DNA of 64,000 nt from Acetanaerobacterium elongatum (GTDB lineage: Bacteria; Bacillota; Clostridia; Oscillospirales; Ruminococcaceae), in assembly GCF_900103835.1 (NCBI RefSeq), contig NZ_FNID01000014.1:17346-81345 (forward strand), in the 5' to 3' direction. Shown here piece after piece: positions 25,163 to 33,616 of the stretch (its first letter is position 1; each line of letters begins with the position of its first letter). A program made the position numbers and the translations under genes. A model generated the notes under the pieces. It made no database searches and had not been told where the DNA came from. It saw only the letters and a list, made by a program, of their open reading frames with translations.

Positions 25163-26000
25163 CGAGGGTTTCCTCCTGCTTTATCTGTTCGGGCGGGATG
25201 AGACTATGGTCGTACAGTACGCGAGAATGGTTCTGTAAAACCAGCTCGCGCCCAAGGGTTTCACCCGTTAAACGGCTGATAATCCGCCTGTAAACGCGGC
25301 TGGTACGGTAATAGTCTTCCCCTTCTTTTACAAAGCAATGCCCCTCCTCTTCTATACGATAACGGTTGGGGTAAGGGGTCTGTGAGCGCAGCTCGCCGCA
25401 GAGGTCGGTCTCATCCAGCCACACCCGCAGCTGAACGGGCTGATTGGTGGTATTTTTAAATCGGTAGTCGATATTCTTGTAAAACACCGAGGTGCCGGTG
25501 CCAAACGGCACACGGCGTCCGCTGTCGGGGAAAACCGCGTCGCCGTGGTGGTGGAGCTCGGTTACCGTAAGCGGGCTGTTAAGCACCAGCCAGTGAACCA
25601 TATTGGCAAGCTGACAAAGTCCGCCGCCCACATCGGCCTTCGGGCGGCCCTTCACCAAGGTCATGCCCATGCTGTAGCCCTTCGCCGCGCTTACCTTACC
25701 TACCGTTTTCCAAAAAGAGAAGGTCTCACCCGGGTAGATGGTTAGTCCGTCCACCTTAGCGGCGGCCAGCCTAAGGTTGATTACCTTATTGCGCTGCAGC
25801 TGCATATCCACCCCCGTCAGCTGTCTTAACAGCATGGAACGGTGCCCTTTTACGATATGCTCTAGGCTCTGCGGCGCATGGGCTTTCGCAAAGCGTTCGC
25901 CGGAGAGCAGGTCTTTTATATCTCTTAGCAGATATTCCTTCAGCAGCGAGATTTTATAGCACAGCGGCCCGCATTCACAAAACAGCATGCGTTTTTTCAT
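25140..26000 (-). CDS. VanW-family protein
   Basis: A 286-residue protein of the VanW family, whose biochemical function is unknown; vanW is an accessory gene in some glycopeptide-resistance clusters. The conserved core includes INLRLAAAKVDGLTIYPGETFSFWK, GGGLCQLANMVHWLVL and PFGTGTSVFYKNIDYRFKN. No clear signal peptide. The start at 26000 has AAAGGG 12 nt upstream. First gene of the vanW-dltA-dltC unit, which points to a cell-envelope role. Confidence 0.88.
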   Translation of the reverse strand: MKKRMLFCECGPLCYKISLLKEYLLRDIKDLLSGERFAKAHAPQSLEHIVKGHRSMLLRQLTGVDMQLQRNKVINLRLAAAKVDGLTIYPGETFSFWKTVGKVSAAKGYSMGMTLVKGRPKADVGGGLCQLANMVHWLVLNSPLTVTELHHHGDAVFPDSGRRVPFGTGTSVFYKNIDYRFKNTTNQPVQLRVWLDETDLCGELRSQTPYPNRYRIEEEGHCFVKEGEDYYRTSRVYRRIISRLTGETLGRELVLQNHSRVLYDHSLIPPEQIKQEETLDAVTADS

Positions 26001-26055
26001 AGCTATGTATCCCTTTCCGACATTGTACTGCAAATTAGCTTATATATTATTTTGA

Positions 26056-26084
26056 ATTATATCAATATTTTTACATTTAATCAA
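26056..26084 (-). promoter_or_regulatory. Promoter of vanW-dltA-dltC
   Basis: TTGATT, 17 bp, TATAAT on the minus strand; leader about 50 nt. Confidence 0.8.
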
Positions 26085-26104
26085 CAAAATTTTTTGATGA
26101 AAAA

Positions 26105-26144
26105 ATAGCGGCAACACCTGCTAAAAAGTAAACATTGCTGCTAT
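26105..26144 (-). terminator. Terminator of the HK-RR-VOC operon
   Basis: ATAGCAGCAA pairs with TTGCCGCTAT (one mismatch) and is followed by TTTTTTC on the minus strand. Confidence 0.7.
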
Positions 26145-26167
26145 TCGCCTATGAAGAACCCTCACTT

Positions 26168-26527
26168 TTACTGCTGAGAAAATTCCACATATTCCGCTAC
26201 GGTGCCGTCGGGGTGCCGCACCGTCATATTCCATCCGGTGGGAACCTTGGTGATATCCCGTATAATCTCCGCGCCGCTATTTAAAAGATACTCTTTGTAT
26301 TCCGCAACCGAATCCACCTGAAAGGTTACCCTGGTTTGAGCAAAGGGCTTGAGAGCCTCCTCCGAGCCGCTGAGTATCAGCACTTGCGCCACCTGCGCCA
26401 GCGTTAAGCCCGTCTGCTTATATTCAAACCGCAGCCTGCATTTTTCCCCATAAAGCTCTTCGTAAAAGGCAACAGTATCGTTGATGTCCTGCGTGTATAC
26501 CCTGCAAAGGGTTTGCTTGATTGTCAT
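26168..26527 (-). CDS. VOC/glyoxalase-fold protein
   Basis: A 119-residue protein with the two-babbb-motif vicinal-oxygen-chelate pattern: VYTQDINDTVAFYEELYG at the start and DPDGTVAEYVEF-like end (HPDGTVAEYVEF). Members are metal enzymes or drug-binding proteins of the bleomycin-resistance type. It lies 19 nt after the response regulator with AAGGAG, in the same operon as a two-component system facing an ABC exporter, which makes a resistance or sensing role possible (inference). Confidence 0.8.
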   Translation of the reverse strand: MTIKQTLCRVYTQDINDTVAFYEELYGEKCRLRFEYKQTGLTLAQVAQVLILSGSEEALKPFAQTRVTFQVDSVAEYKEYLLNSGAEIIRDITKVPTGWNMTVRHPDGTVAEYVEFSQQ

Positions 26528-26546
26528 TTGTCATTACTCCTTTATA

Positions 26547-27173
26547 CTACTGTCTTACGTTGCGGTAATAGAAAATTGCCAGCTGCGTGCGGTCGCGCAG
26601 GTGCAGCTTTTCAAGAATCACGCTGATGGTGTTGCGCACCGTACCCTCGCCCATGTAAAGCGATGAGGCTATCTCCTTATTGCTCTGTCCGTCGGCAATC
26701 AGGGTGAGGATTTCGGTTTCCTTTTCCGTAAGCCCAAAGGCGGCAAAGTCGGTGTGCGTGCTTTCCTGCATCAGCTGTGGCAGCTTTGCGACAATATCCT
26801 CGCCGAATACGGTCTGTCCGCTGTATACCGCCTTCAGTGCCGGTACAATGCTCTCGAAATTCTGCTTTAATATGTACCCCTTCGCACCGATCTTGAGCGC
26901 GCGGATGATGTATTCGTCGTCGGCAAAGGTGGTTAAAAAGAGCACCCTTGCCTGCGGGTGGGCTTTCAGTATAACATCCGCAGCCTCCAGCCCTGTCATG
27001 TTGTCCATGCGGATATCCATCAGCAGAATATCGGGCTGTTGGTCTTCATAAAGCGAGACAGCCTCCCGTCCGCTGCCGCCGGTGGCCGCTACCTCAATAT
27101 CCCCCGAGGCCTCTACAATGGTTTTCAGCGACATGCTCACCAGCCGGTCGTCATCCACTATTACAATCCTCAT
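26547..27173 (-). CDS. NarL/LuxR-type response regulator
   Basis: A 208-residue DNA-binding regulator. The receiver domain (1-120) has the acidic pocket DDD at 7-9, phospho-acceptor Asp53 and the conserved Lys in KGYILK. The LuxR HTH domain (about 140-205) reads LTEKETEILTLIADGQSNKEIA... GTVRNTISVILEKL. It overlaps the kinase gene by 4 nt. It probably controls the divergent ABC genes through the palindromic sites at 28349-28375. Confidence 0.93.
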   Translation of the reverse strand: MRIVIVDDDRLVSMSLKTIVEASGDIEVAATGGSGREAVSLYEDQQPDILLMDIRMDNMTGLEAADVILKAHPQARVLFLTTFADDEYIIRALKIGAKGYILKQNFESIVPALKAVYSGQTVFGEDIVAKLPQLMQESTHTDFAAFGLTEKETEILTLIADGQSNKEIASSLYMGEGTVRNTISVILEKLHLRDRTQLAIFYYRNVRQ

Positions 27174-28282
27174 ATCTGCAATCCTGCCTTTCCCGCAGCG
27201 GTTTCATTATCCGGGCCCTTCGGCACCGAGATAAACAGCTCAAAGCCGTTTTCTTTTGTGATGTGCAGGATGCCCCCTAAGCTGTCTACCCTGTCACGGA
27301 TATTCTTAAGCCCAAGCCCCTCATTGTTTATACGGGTTTTCATGCTGCCGTTATCCCGTACAATCAGCTGGTAAAGGGCGGGGTGCTCGCGTATAATCAC
27401 CTGCACCTGTGTGGCGTTGGAATGCTTTGATACGTTGGAGAGCGACTCTTTTAATATCGCGATAAACGCATATTTTACGGCGCGCTCCGGGTTCTCCTGC
27501 ACGTCGTATTCCAGTGTTGCGGGGCAAAAACGAAAGCCGTTTACCAGCGCCTGCACCTCTGAAAGCAGGTCTACCGATTCATCATGCAGGTCGTGGATGC
27601 TCTTGCGCACACTGTCCATCCCCTTCGAGAGGGTGTCCTTTAGTTGCCTAAGGCTCTCGCGCTGAGCCTCATCCTTAGTGATTGCCAGCAGCGCGCCAAT
27701 CTGCAAAATGGCGCTGGAAAGCAGGTGCCCCACCGTATCGTGCATCTCGCGCGAGATTCGGTTGCGCTCGCGCAGGGTGGCAAGGTTCACCTCATAATCC
27801 TGCTTCTCCAGCAGCTCTCTGTTCTTCTCCTGCAGGCTGATGGAAAGCTCCTTTGCGCTGTCGCGCAGGGAGATAAACTCGCTTCTGAGCCTTTGCTGCG
27901 TCGCGGTCTGGTATTTCATCAGGCAGGCAAGCCCGCAAAATACGGCAATCAGCGCCGCATTCAGCAGGCCCACCGCGCTCACCTGAAGCGCAAGCGGAAC
28001 AGCTGCCAGAAACACCGCCCATTTAGGCTTTAAAAACCCGATATCGTAACAGATAAGCGGCAAAAAGCACAGGGGCTGCTTTATAAAGATACACAGCGCC
28101 GAATAGGCCAAAAACAGGATGAGCTTTACCCTATCCTGCCCAAGGTATTCATTGAGTGCAGTAACCATTACGGCTAAGATTACCCACGCCACCGCATACA
28201 GGCTGCCGCTGACAGGAAGAAACACCAGCATACACAGCACAAAAAGGATTGTCTTGTTCAAAAGCCCGTACACCTTGCGCAC
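27170..28282 (-). CDS. Membrane sensor histidine kinase (HisKA_3/DesK-NarX type)
   Basis: A 370-residue kinase. The first 125 residues hold about four to five TM helices with no large extracellular loop, the intramembrane-sensing layout. A coiled linker leads to RISREMHDTVGHLL with phospho-acceptor His181. The C-terminal ATPase has N-box LKESLSNVSKHSNATQV, then VRDNGS and NEGLGLKNIRDRV. Cognate to the overlapping response regulator. Membrane-embedded kinases of this kind often monitor envelope stress or the exporter beside them. Confidence 0.92.
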   Translation of the reverse strand: MRKVYGLLNKTILFVLCMLVFLPVSGSLYAVAWVILAVMVTALNEYLGQDRVKLILFLAYSALCIFIKQPLCFLPLICYDIGFLKPKWAVFLAAVPLALQVSAVGLLNAALIAVFCGLACLMKYQTATQQRLRSEFISLRDSAKELSISLQEKNRELLEKQDYEVNLATLRERNRISREMHDTVGHLLSSAILQIGALLAITKDEAQRESLRQLKDTLSKGMDSVRKSIHDLHDESVDLLSEVQALVNGFRFCPATLEYDVQENPERAVKYAFIAILKESLSNVSKHSNATQVQVIIREHPALYQLIVRDNGSMKTRINNEGLGLKNIRDRVDSLGGILHITKENGFELFISVPKGPDNETAAGKAGLQI

Positions 28283-28348
28283 CCCCTCTAATCTATTGTA
28301 AATACTAGCATAAAAAGAGCAGGGCTACAACCACCTGCTTAAACATCC

Positions 28349-28375
28349 GTCATTCGGGGTGATGACATTTGTCAT
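28349..28375. promoter_or_regulatory. Candidate response-regulator operator
   Basis: GTCAT (28349), ATGAC (28362) and GTCAT (28371) half-sites alternate. The last two form the 14-bp palindrome ATGACATTTGTCAT. It sits in the 170-bp divergent region between the kinase and the ABC genes, where a NarL-type dimer would be expected to bind. A TATAAT-like box for the ABC genes lies near 28419 without a good -35, consistent with activation. Confidence 0.6.
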
Positions 28376-28471
28376 GTCCAAACGGGAGGCATCTCACTCC
28401 CAAACGAACCGTCAAGGGTTTATAATTCAATCATAGATTAAACGCACGACATGGAAAGGACTGTGACCGGT

Positions 28472-29410
28472 ATGGTAGTAAAGGTAGAAAACCTGGTAAA
28501 GAGATATGGAGACCTGATTGCGCTCGACCATCTGAACCTCTCGGTTGGCGAGGGCGAGGTGTTCGGTCTGCTGGGCCCCAACGGCTCGGGTAAAACCACC
28601 GCAATCAACTGCATTTTATCGCTGCTGAAATATGATAAGGGCGATATTGAGGTATTTGATAAGCCCATGACCCCCACCGCCTACGAACTTAAGCGCAACA
28701 TCGGCATCATCTTTCAGAACGTGGCGGTATTTGAGGAGCTCACCGTTTATGAGAATATCGACTACTTCTGCGGGCTGTATGTAACCGATAAACTCAAGCG
28801 CAAGCAGCTGGTGGAAGAAGCCATCGACTTTGTCGGCCTAAACGACTTTTGCAAATTCTACCCCAAAAAGCTCAGCGGCGGCCTGCTGCGGCGTTTAAAT
28901 ATCGCCTGCGGCATCGCCCACAAGCCAAAGCTTATTATCCTAGATGAGCCCACTGTTGCGGTAGACCCGCAGAGCCGCAATAATATTCTTGAGGGTATTC
29001 AAAAGCTCAACCGTCAGGGCACCACCATCATTTACACCTCGCATTACATGGAGGAGGTAGAGCAGATCTGCACCCGCATCGCCATTATGGATAAGGGCAA
29101 GATCGTAGCCTCGGGCACCAAAGAGGAGCTCAAGGGGATGATTAAAACCGGCGAAAAAATTACGGTAGAGATCTTTGGTGCCGAATGCGCACAAACCGTA
29201 GGTATTAAAAATATCGCAGGAGTAAACTCGGTGGAGTGTGTTGGGAACACACTGGTGGTAAAGTCGCAGCGCGGCAAGAACAACCTCACCGAGGTTGTAG
29301 AGTACTTAAAGCAGCACAGCATCGGCTACGGAAAGATTTTCTGCGAGCTGCCCACCCTCAACGATGTTTTCCTTGAGATTACCGGCAAACAGCTTCGTGA
29401 TAACGCATAA
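28472..29410 (+). CDS. ABC exporter ATPase (NatA/CcmA type)
   Basis: A 312-residue ATPase. Walker A is GPNGSGKTTAIN (about 38-49), Q-loop FQNVAVFEELTVYEN, signature LSGGLLRRLNIACG and Walker B LIILDEPTVAVDPQ, with H-loop YTSHYMEEVEQ. The C-terminal 85 residues are the extra regulatory domain typical of multidrug/lantibiotic/Na+ exporter ATPases. The start at 28472 is preferred over 28451 because GGAAAGG lies 12 nt upstream. First of three exporter genes opposite a two-component system. Confidence 0.93.
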   Translation: MVVKVENLVKRYGDLIALDHLNLSVGEGEVFGLLGPNGSGKTTAINCILSLLKYDKGDIEVFDKPMTPTAYELKRNIGIIFQNVAVFEELTVYENIDYFCGLYVTDKLKRKQLVEEAIDFVGLNDFCKFYPKKLSGGLLRRLNIACGIAHKPKLIILDEPTVAVDPQSRNNILEGIQKLNRQGTTIIYTSHYMEEVEQICTRIAIMDKGKIVASGTKEELKGMIKTGEKITVEIFGAECAQTVGIKNIAGVNSVECVGNTLVVKSQRGKNNLTEVVEYLKQHSIGYGKIFCELPTLNDVFLEITGKQLRDNA

Positions 29411-29423
29411 GGAGGATTAGGCT

Positions 29424-30566
29424 GTGTTTCTTCATATATTTACAACCAGGTTGAAATGCCTTATGCGCGATTTCGGGATGATGTTCTGGACCGCACTCTT
29501 TCCTATTTTGCTGGCAACCCTGTTCGGGCTTGCATTTACCAATCTCTCAAGCCTTGACACATTTAAAGAGATACCGATAGCGGTAGTGGATAACGCCGCC
29601 TACCAGATGAGCCCGGGGCTGAAGCCGGCACTTGAAGGGGTATCAAGCGAAGGCGAGAATAAGATGTTCCTGCTTACTGCCTGCAGCGAAGAAAAAGCAG
29701 CACAGCTTTTAAAGGATGACAAGATCAAGGGCTACCTGCTGCCGCTTGAGGGCGATAAGCTTCGTGTGGTGGTAAAGGAATCGGGCATTTCGCAAACAAT
29801 CCTAAAATCCTTCGCCGACCATTACCTGCAGGTGAGCTCTGCATATAAAGAAATCCTTATGCAAAACCCCTCTGCCATTCAGGCCCTCATGGACACTACA
29901 CAGAAAGATGTAAACTATTTTAAAGAGGTAAGCACCGACGCGAAACCTGACGATACCCTTGTTTACTACTTTGCGCTGATTGCCATGGCCTGCCTTTACG
30001 GCGGATTTCAGGGCCTAAAGGAAGTTTCGGCGGTTCAGGCAAACCAAACCTGTCAGGGGGCGCGCGTAAACCTTGCCCCGGTGCACAAGATGAAGGTGTT
30101 CGGCTACTCGCTGCTAGCGGCGGTTCTGATACAAATTCTTACCATTCTGCTGCTTATCTGCTACCTCTATTTTGTTATCGGCGTACAATTCGGCGATAAG
30201 CTTGGGTATATTATACTGGCAGTCGTAGCAGGAAGCTTTATGGGTGTAGCCTTCGGTGCCATGGTAGGCGCCGTTATGAAAAAGCGTGAAGGAATTAAGA
30301 TTGCTGTTATTATCGGCCTTTCCATGATTTTCTCGTTTCTCTCCGGCTTGATGTTCCCCGCCATAAAGTATATCGTGGCCAGAAACGTGCCTATCCTTTC
30401 GTATCTCAACCCTGCCAGCCTCATCTCTGATGCGTTCTATGCGTTATACTATTACGACACCCTGAATCGTTACTTCTTAAACATCGGTCTGCTCTTCGGC
30501 TTTTCAGGGCTGCTGTTTTTGATTGTTTACTTCATCATGAGGAGGCAGAAATATGCAAGTCTTTAA
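29424..30566 (+). CDS. ABC-2 type exporter permease 1
   Basis: A 380-residue permease. One TM helix near the start (about 15-33) precedes a large extracytoplasmic domain (about 45-175) with the YhgE/NatB-like topology. Five C-terminal TM helices follow (about 180-375). The start is GTG with GGAGG 8 nt upstream, 13 nt after the ATPase stop. It probably heterodimerises with the next permease. Substrate unknown. Confidence 0.88.
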   Translation: MFLHIFTTRLKCLMRDFGMMFWTALFPILLATLFGLAFTNLSSLDTFKEIPIAVVDNAAYQMSPGLKPALEGVSSEGENKMFLLTACSEEKAAQLLKDDKIKGYLLPLEGDKLRVVVKESGISQTILKSFADHYLQVSSAYKEILMQNPSAIQALMDTTQKDVNYFKEVSTDAKPDDTLVYYFALIAMACLYGGFQGLKEVSAVQANQTCQGARVNLAPVHKMKVFGYSLLAAVLIQILTILLLICYLYFVIGVQFGDKLGYIILAVVAGSFMGVAFGAMVGAVMKKREGIKIAVIIGLSMIFSFLSGLMFPAIKYIVARNVPILSYLNPASLISDAFYALYYYDTLNRYFLNIGLLFGFSGLLFLIVYFIMRRQKYASL

Positions 30567-31713
30567 GGTTTATTTCAAGGTTATACGCAAAAACCTTTCT
30601 ATTATGCTGGTTTATGTGATAATATTCCTCTCCCTTGCCGTAATGACCACGCTTTTTAATAAGCCCGCTGCGGTTACAGAATTCTCTTCTACCAAGTGCC
30701 GTATTGCGGTAATAAACGACGATGCAGGCGCCGTATTCGCACAAGGGATGGAGAATTATCTTGCCGAAAATGCTGAAATAGTAAGTGTTAAAACCGATAA
30801 GCAGAGCCTTCAGGATGCGCTGTTTTTCGGAGACGTGGAGTATATCCTGCACATTCCAAAGGGCTTCAGCGAGGACTTTTTAAAGGGCGGCCATAATATC
30901 CTGCTTGAGAAAACAACCAAGCCCGATTCCACCGCAGCCGTTCAGCTCGACTTTCTGCTCACCCGTTACCTGGGGCTGGCTTCCACCTACTCCGCTGCTC
31001 TGCCCGATATTACAACCACGCAGCTGATAACCAATGTGAAAAACGACCTGAAAAATACCGCCGAGGTAACGCTTTCCACCCAGCAGAAAGCTGTAGACAA
31101 TACTGATAACACCTTTTATAGCTACTTTATCTACCTCACCTATTCTATGATGGCTGTGATGATTCTTGGGGTTACCTCCATCATGATGGTGTTCATGAAC
31201 TCCGATGTTCGAAAGCGCAATATGGCCTCTACCCTGCCAAACCTAAGCTTTAACCTGCAGCTGTTTTTAGGCAATATCGTGTTCTCGGTTGCTGTATGGG
31301 CAATTTTATGCGGCTTTGTTTATGTGCTGCACCCCGCTCAAATCGGCAATGCCGATATGGTTATGCTCTTTGTAAACTCTTTGGTTTATACCCTTGTCTG
31401 CCTGAGCATCAGCTTTTTAATCGGCAGCCTTATCAAGAGCAAAAACGTACAGAACATTATTGCTAACGTCTTCTCCCTTGGTTTAAGCTTCATCAGCGGC
31501 GTATTTGTACCTCAGGAGCTTCTGGGGGATACGGTAACGAAAATCTCAAGCTTTACCCCCACCTACTGGTATGTTAAGACCATTCTTAACCTGAAGGCCG
31601 CCTCTGATACGCTGCCGATTGTTTACGGTATTCTGATTCAGCTGGGCTTCGCGGCCGCATTCCTGATTATAACGCTTGTTATCTCCAAGAATAAGCGCGC
31701 CACCAACGCGTAA
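30553..31713 (+). CDS. ABC-2 type exporter permease 2
   Basis: A 386-residue permease with the same plan as permease 1: an N-terminal TM segment (about 18-36), an extracytoplasmic domain to about 195 and five TM helices at about 200-380. It overlaps the preceding gene by 14 nt and has its own GGAGG, so the two are co-translated. Sequence similarity between the two permeases is low, as is usual for heterodimeric exporters. Confidence 0.88.
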   Translation: MQVFKVYFKVIRKNLSIMLVYVIIFLSLAVMTTLFNKPAAVTEFSSTKCRIAVINDDAGAVFAQGMENYLAENAEIVSVKTDKQSLQDALFFGDVEYILHIPKGFSEDFLKGGHNILLEKTTKPDSTAAVQLDFLLTRYLGLASTYSAALPDITTTQLITNVKNDLKNTAEVTLSTQQKAVDNTDNTFYSYFIYLTYSMMAVMILGVTSIMMVFMNSDVRKRNMASTLPNLSFNLQLFLGNIVFSVAVWAILCGFVYVLHPAQIGNADMVMLFVNSLVYTLVCLSISFLIGSLIKSKNVQNIIANVFSLGLSFISGVFVPQELLGDTVTKISSFTPTYWYVKTILNLKAASDTLPIVYGILIQLGFAAAFLIITLVISKNKRATNA

Positions 31714-31729
31714 TAATTCAACCATAGCA

Positions 31730-31760
31730 AAGGCCGCAGGGTGCTGTTCCCTGCGGCCTT
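31730..31760. terminator. Bidirectional terminator, exporter versus glgA
   Basis: A perfect 12-bp stem AAGGCCGCAGGG/CCCTGCGGCCTT between convergent genes; moderately T-rich in both directions. Confidence 0.85.
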
Positions 31761-31778
31761 ATTGTTATACTTAACTGC

Positions 31779-33464
31779 TTAAATAGACTGATACAAATCC
31801 TTATAAGCCTTTGCTGATTTCCCCCATGTAAAGTCGGAGGTCATGGCCGCACGCTGCAGCGCTGTCCACGCCTCTTTATTGAGATAACAGCCCCTCGCAC
31901 GCTCCACCGCACCCAGCATATCGTGGGCGTTGTAGGTTTTAAAGGTAAAGCCGTTGCCGTCGCCGCTGCCAAAATCGCGGATGGTATCCTTCAGCCCGCC
32001 CGTTTCGCGTACAATCGGCGCCGTACCGTAGCGTGCCGCTATCATCTGGGCAAGGCCGCACGGCTCGCTCTTAGAGGGCATCAGGAACATATCGGCGCCC
32101 GCATAGATCTTATGGGCGAGTGCCGGAATAAAGCCCGCGATAAACCGCACGTTCTGCGGGTATTTATCCTGCATGCTGCGGAAGAACTCCTCATACATAT
32201 GCTCACCGGAGCCAAGCACCACCACCTGTGTGCCGACGCGCAGCATATCCTCAAACACATACTTAATCAGGTCTAACCCCTTGTGTGCCACCAAACGGGA
32301 TACCACCCCGATGAGCGGCGTGTTCTCCATTGGCTGCATTGAAAGCTCGCGCAGCAGCGCCTCTTTGTTGACGGCCTTTTTATCAAGGGTGTTTACATCG
32401 TAGCATTCATAGATCAGCGAATCGGCGGCTGGGTTATACATATCGGTGTCCAGCCCGTTTAAAATACCCGAGAGCTTGAATCGACGAGCCTGCAAAAAGC
32501 CATCCAGCCCATGCGAGAACCATGGGTCAAGAATCTCCTCCGCATAGGTGGGGCTTACGGTGGTTACGCGGTCGCTCATCTCGATAGCGGCCTTCATAAA
32601 GTTTATTGCGGCACCATACTCCAAGAAACGAGCGTCGCGCTTGTCAACGCCCAGCACGTCCCCCAACAGTTCCATGCCGTACATTCCCTGATACTGGATG
32701 TTATGGATGGTGAACACGGTTTTTACCCGCTGCAGGCTAGGCACCCCGCGGTAAAACAGGTTGAGGTAAAGCGGCACAAGCGCCGTCTGCCAGTCGTTGG
32801 CGTTTAGAACATCGGGCTCAAAATCTATATGGCGCAGCATCTCCAGCACTGCCTTAGAGAAGTAGGCAAACCGCTCGGCATCGTCAAAATAGCCGTATAG
32901 CCCGGGGCGCTTGAAGTAGTACTCGTTATCGATTAAATAATAGGTAACCCCATTCTCGATGGCCTCAAAGATACCGCAGTACTGCTTGCGCCAGCTTAAA
33001 TCCACCTCAAAGCTGGTAAGAAAGTGCAGGCCTTCACGCAGGGCGGGCTTGATATCACTGTAAAGTGGAATTACCACACGGCAATCTACGTCCTCGTCTT
33101 TCAGCGCCTTAGGCAGAGAACCCGCCACATCGGCTAACCCCCCCGAGGCGATAAACGGCTGCGCCTCGCTGGCGATAAACAACACCTTTAACGGTGCCGG
33201 TGCCGAAACCGGAGGCATCGTCGGCTCCATAATCGGGTGCACCATTTCTGCAACAGGCGTCTCCACGGCCTTGGCGGGCTTTGGTGCCTTTTTAGCCTTG
33301 GGCGCCGCGGATTCCGCCGTTTTTTTTGCAGCGCGTTTTGCGGGAGCTTTTTTCTCCGTTGTTTCGGCGGCTGCCTTTTTTGCCGCACCGCTCTTGGCAG
33401 ATGCCTTCGCCGCGGGCTTCTTTTCCTCCTGCGCCTTTTCCTGCTTTCCTTTTGTTTGGCTCAT
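31779..33464 (-). CDS. glgA: Glycogen synthase GlgA with Lys/Ala/Pro-rich N-terminal tail
   Basis: A 561-residue ADP-glucose glucosyltransferase (GT5). The catalytic part begins at about residue 92 with LKVLFIASEAQPFIASGGL, and has ILNGLDTDMYNP, GVVSRLVAHKGLDL and the C-terminal PSKSEPCGLAQMIAARYGT donor-site motifs. The usual Lys-Thr-Gly-Gly loop reads Ala-Ser-Gly-Gly, seen in some clostridial GlgA. Residues 1-90 are an extra tail of Lys, Ala, Pro and Glu with AKK/APK repeats like histone H1, absent from standard GlgA (about 477 residues). AAGGAG lies 10 nt before the chosen ATG, so the tail is probably translated. Last gene of glgBCDA; the 152-bp spacer may hold a weak promoter (TTGCGA, 18 bp, TATGCT). 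Confidence 0.93.
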   Translation of the reverse strand: MSQTKGKQEKAQEEKKPAAKASAKSGAAKKAAAETTEKKAPAKRAAKKTAESAAPKAKKAPKPAKAVETPVAEMVHPIMEPTMPPVSAPAPLKVLFIASEAQPFIASGGLADVAGSLPKALKDEDVDCRVVIPLYSDIKPALREGLHFLTSFEVDLSWRKQYCGIFEAIENGVTYYLIDNEYYFKRPGLYGYFDDAERFAYFSKAVLEMLRHIDFEPDVLNANDWQTALVPLYLNLFYRGVPSLQRVKTVFTIHNIQYQGMYGMELLGDVLGVDKRDARFLEYGAAINFMKAAIEMSDRVTTVSPTYAEEILDPWFSHGLDGFLQARRFKLSGILNGLDTDMYNPAADSLIYECYDVNTLDKKAVNKEALLRELSMQPMENTPLIGVVSRLVAHKGLDLIKYVFEDMLRVGTQVVVLGSGEHMYEEFFRSMQDKYPQNVRFIAGFIPALAHKIYAGADMFLMPSKSEPCGLAQMIAARYGTAPIVRETGGLKDTIRDFGSGDGNGFTFKTYNAHDMLGAVERARGCYLNKEAWTALQRAAMTSDFTWGKSAKAYKDLYQSI

Positions 33465-33616
33465 AATCCGTCGTCTCCTTTACTGAGGCTTGTTTGAAAT
33501 AAGATCCTTTTGCTATACAAACAGGCCTGCCATCCTTATTCCACCGCCTATGTATACGGTTATCTGTTTTATGATAGCATACAAGAGGGCAGTAAACTGT
33601 CGCAATATTAAAGCAG

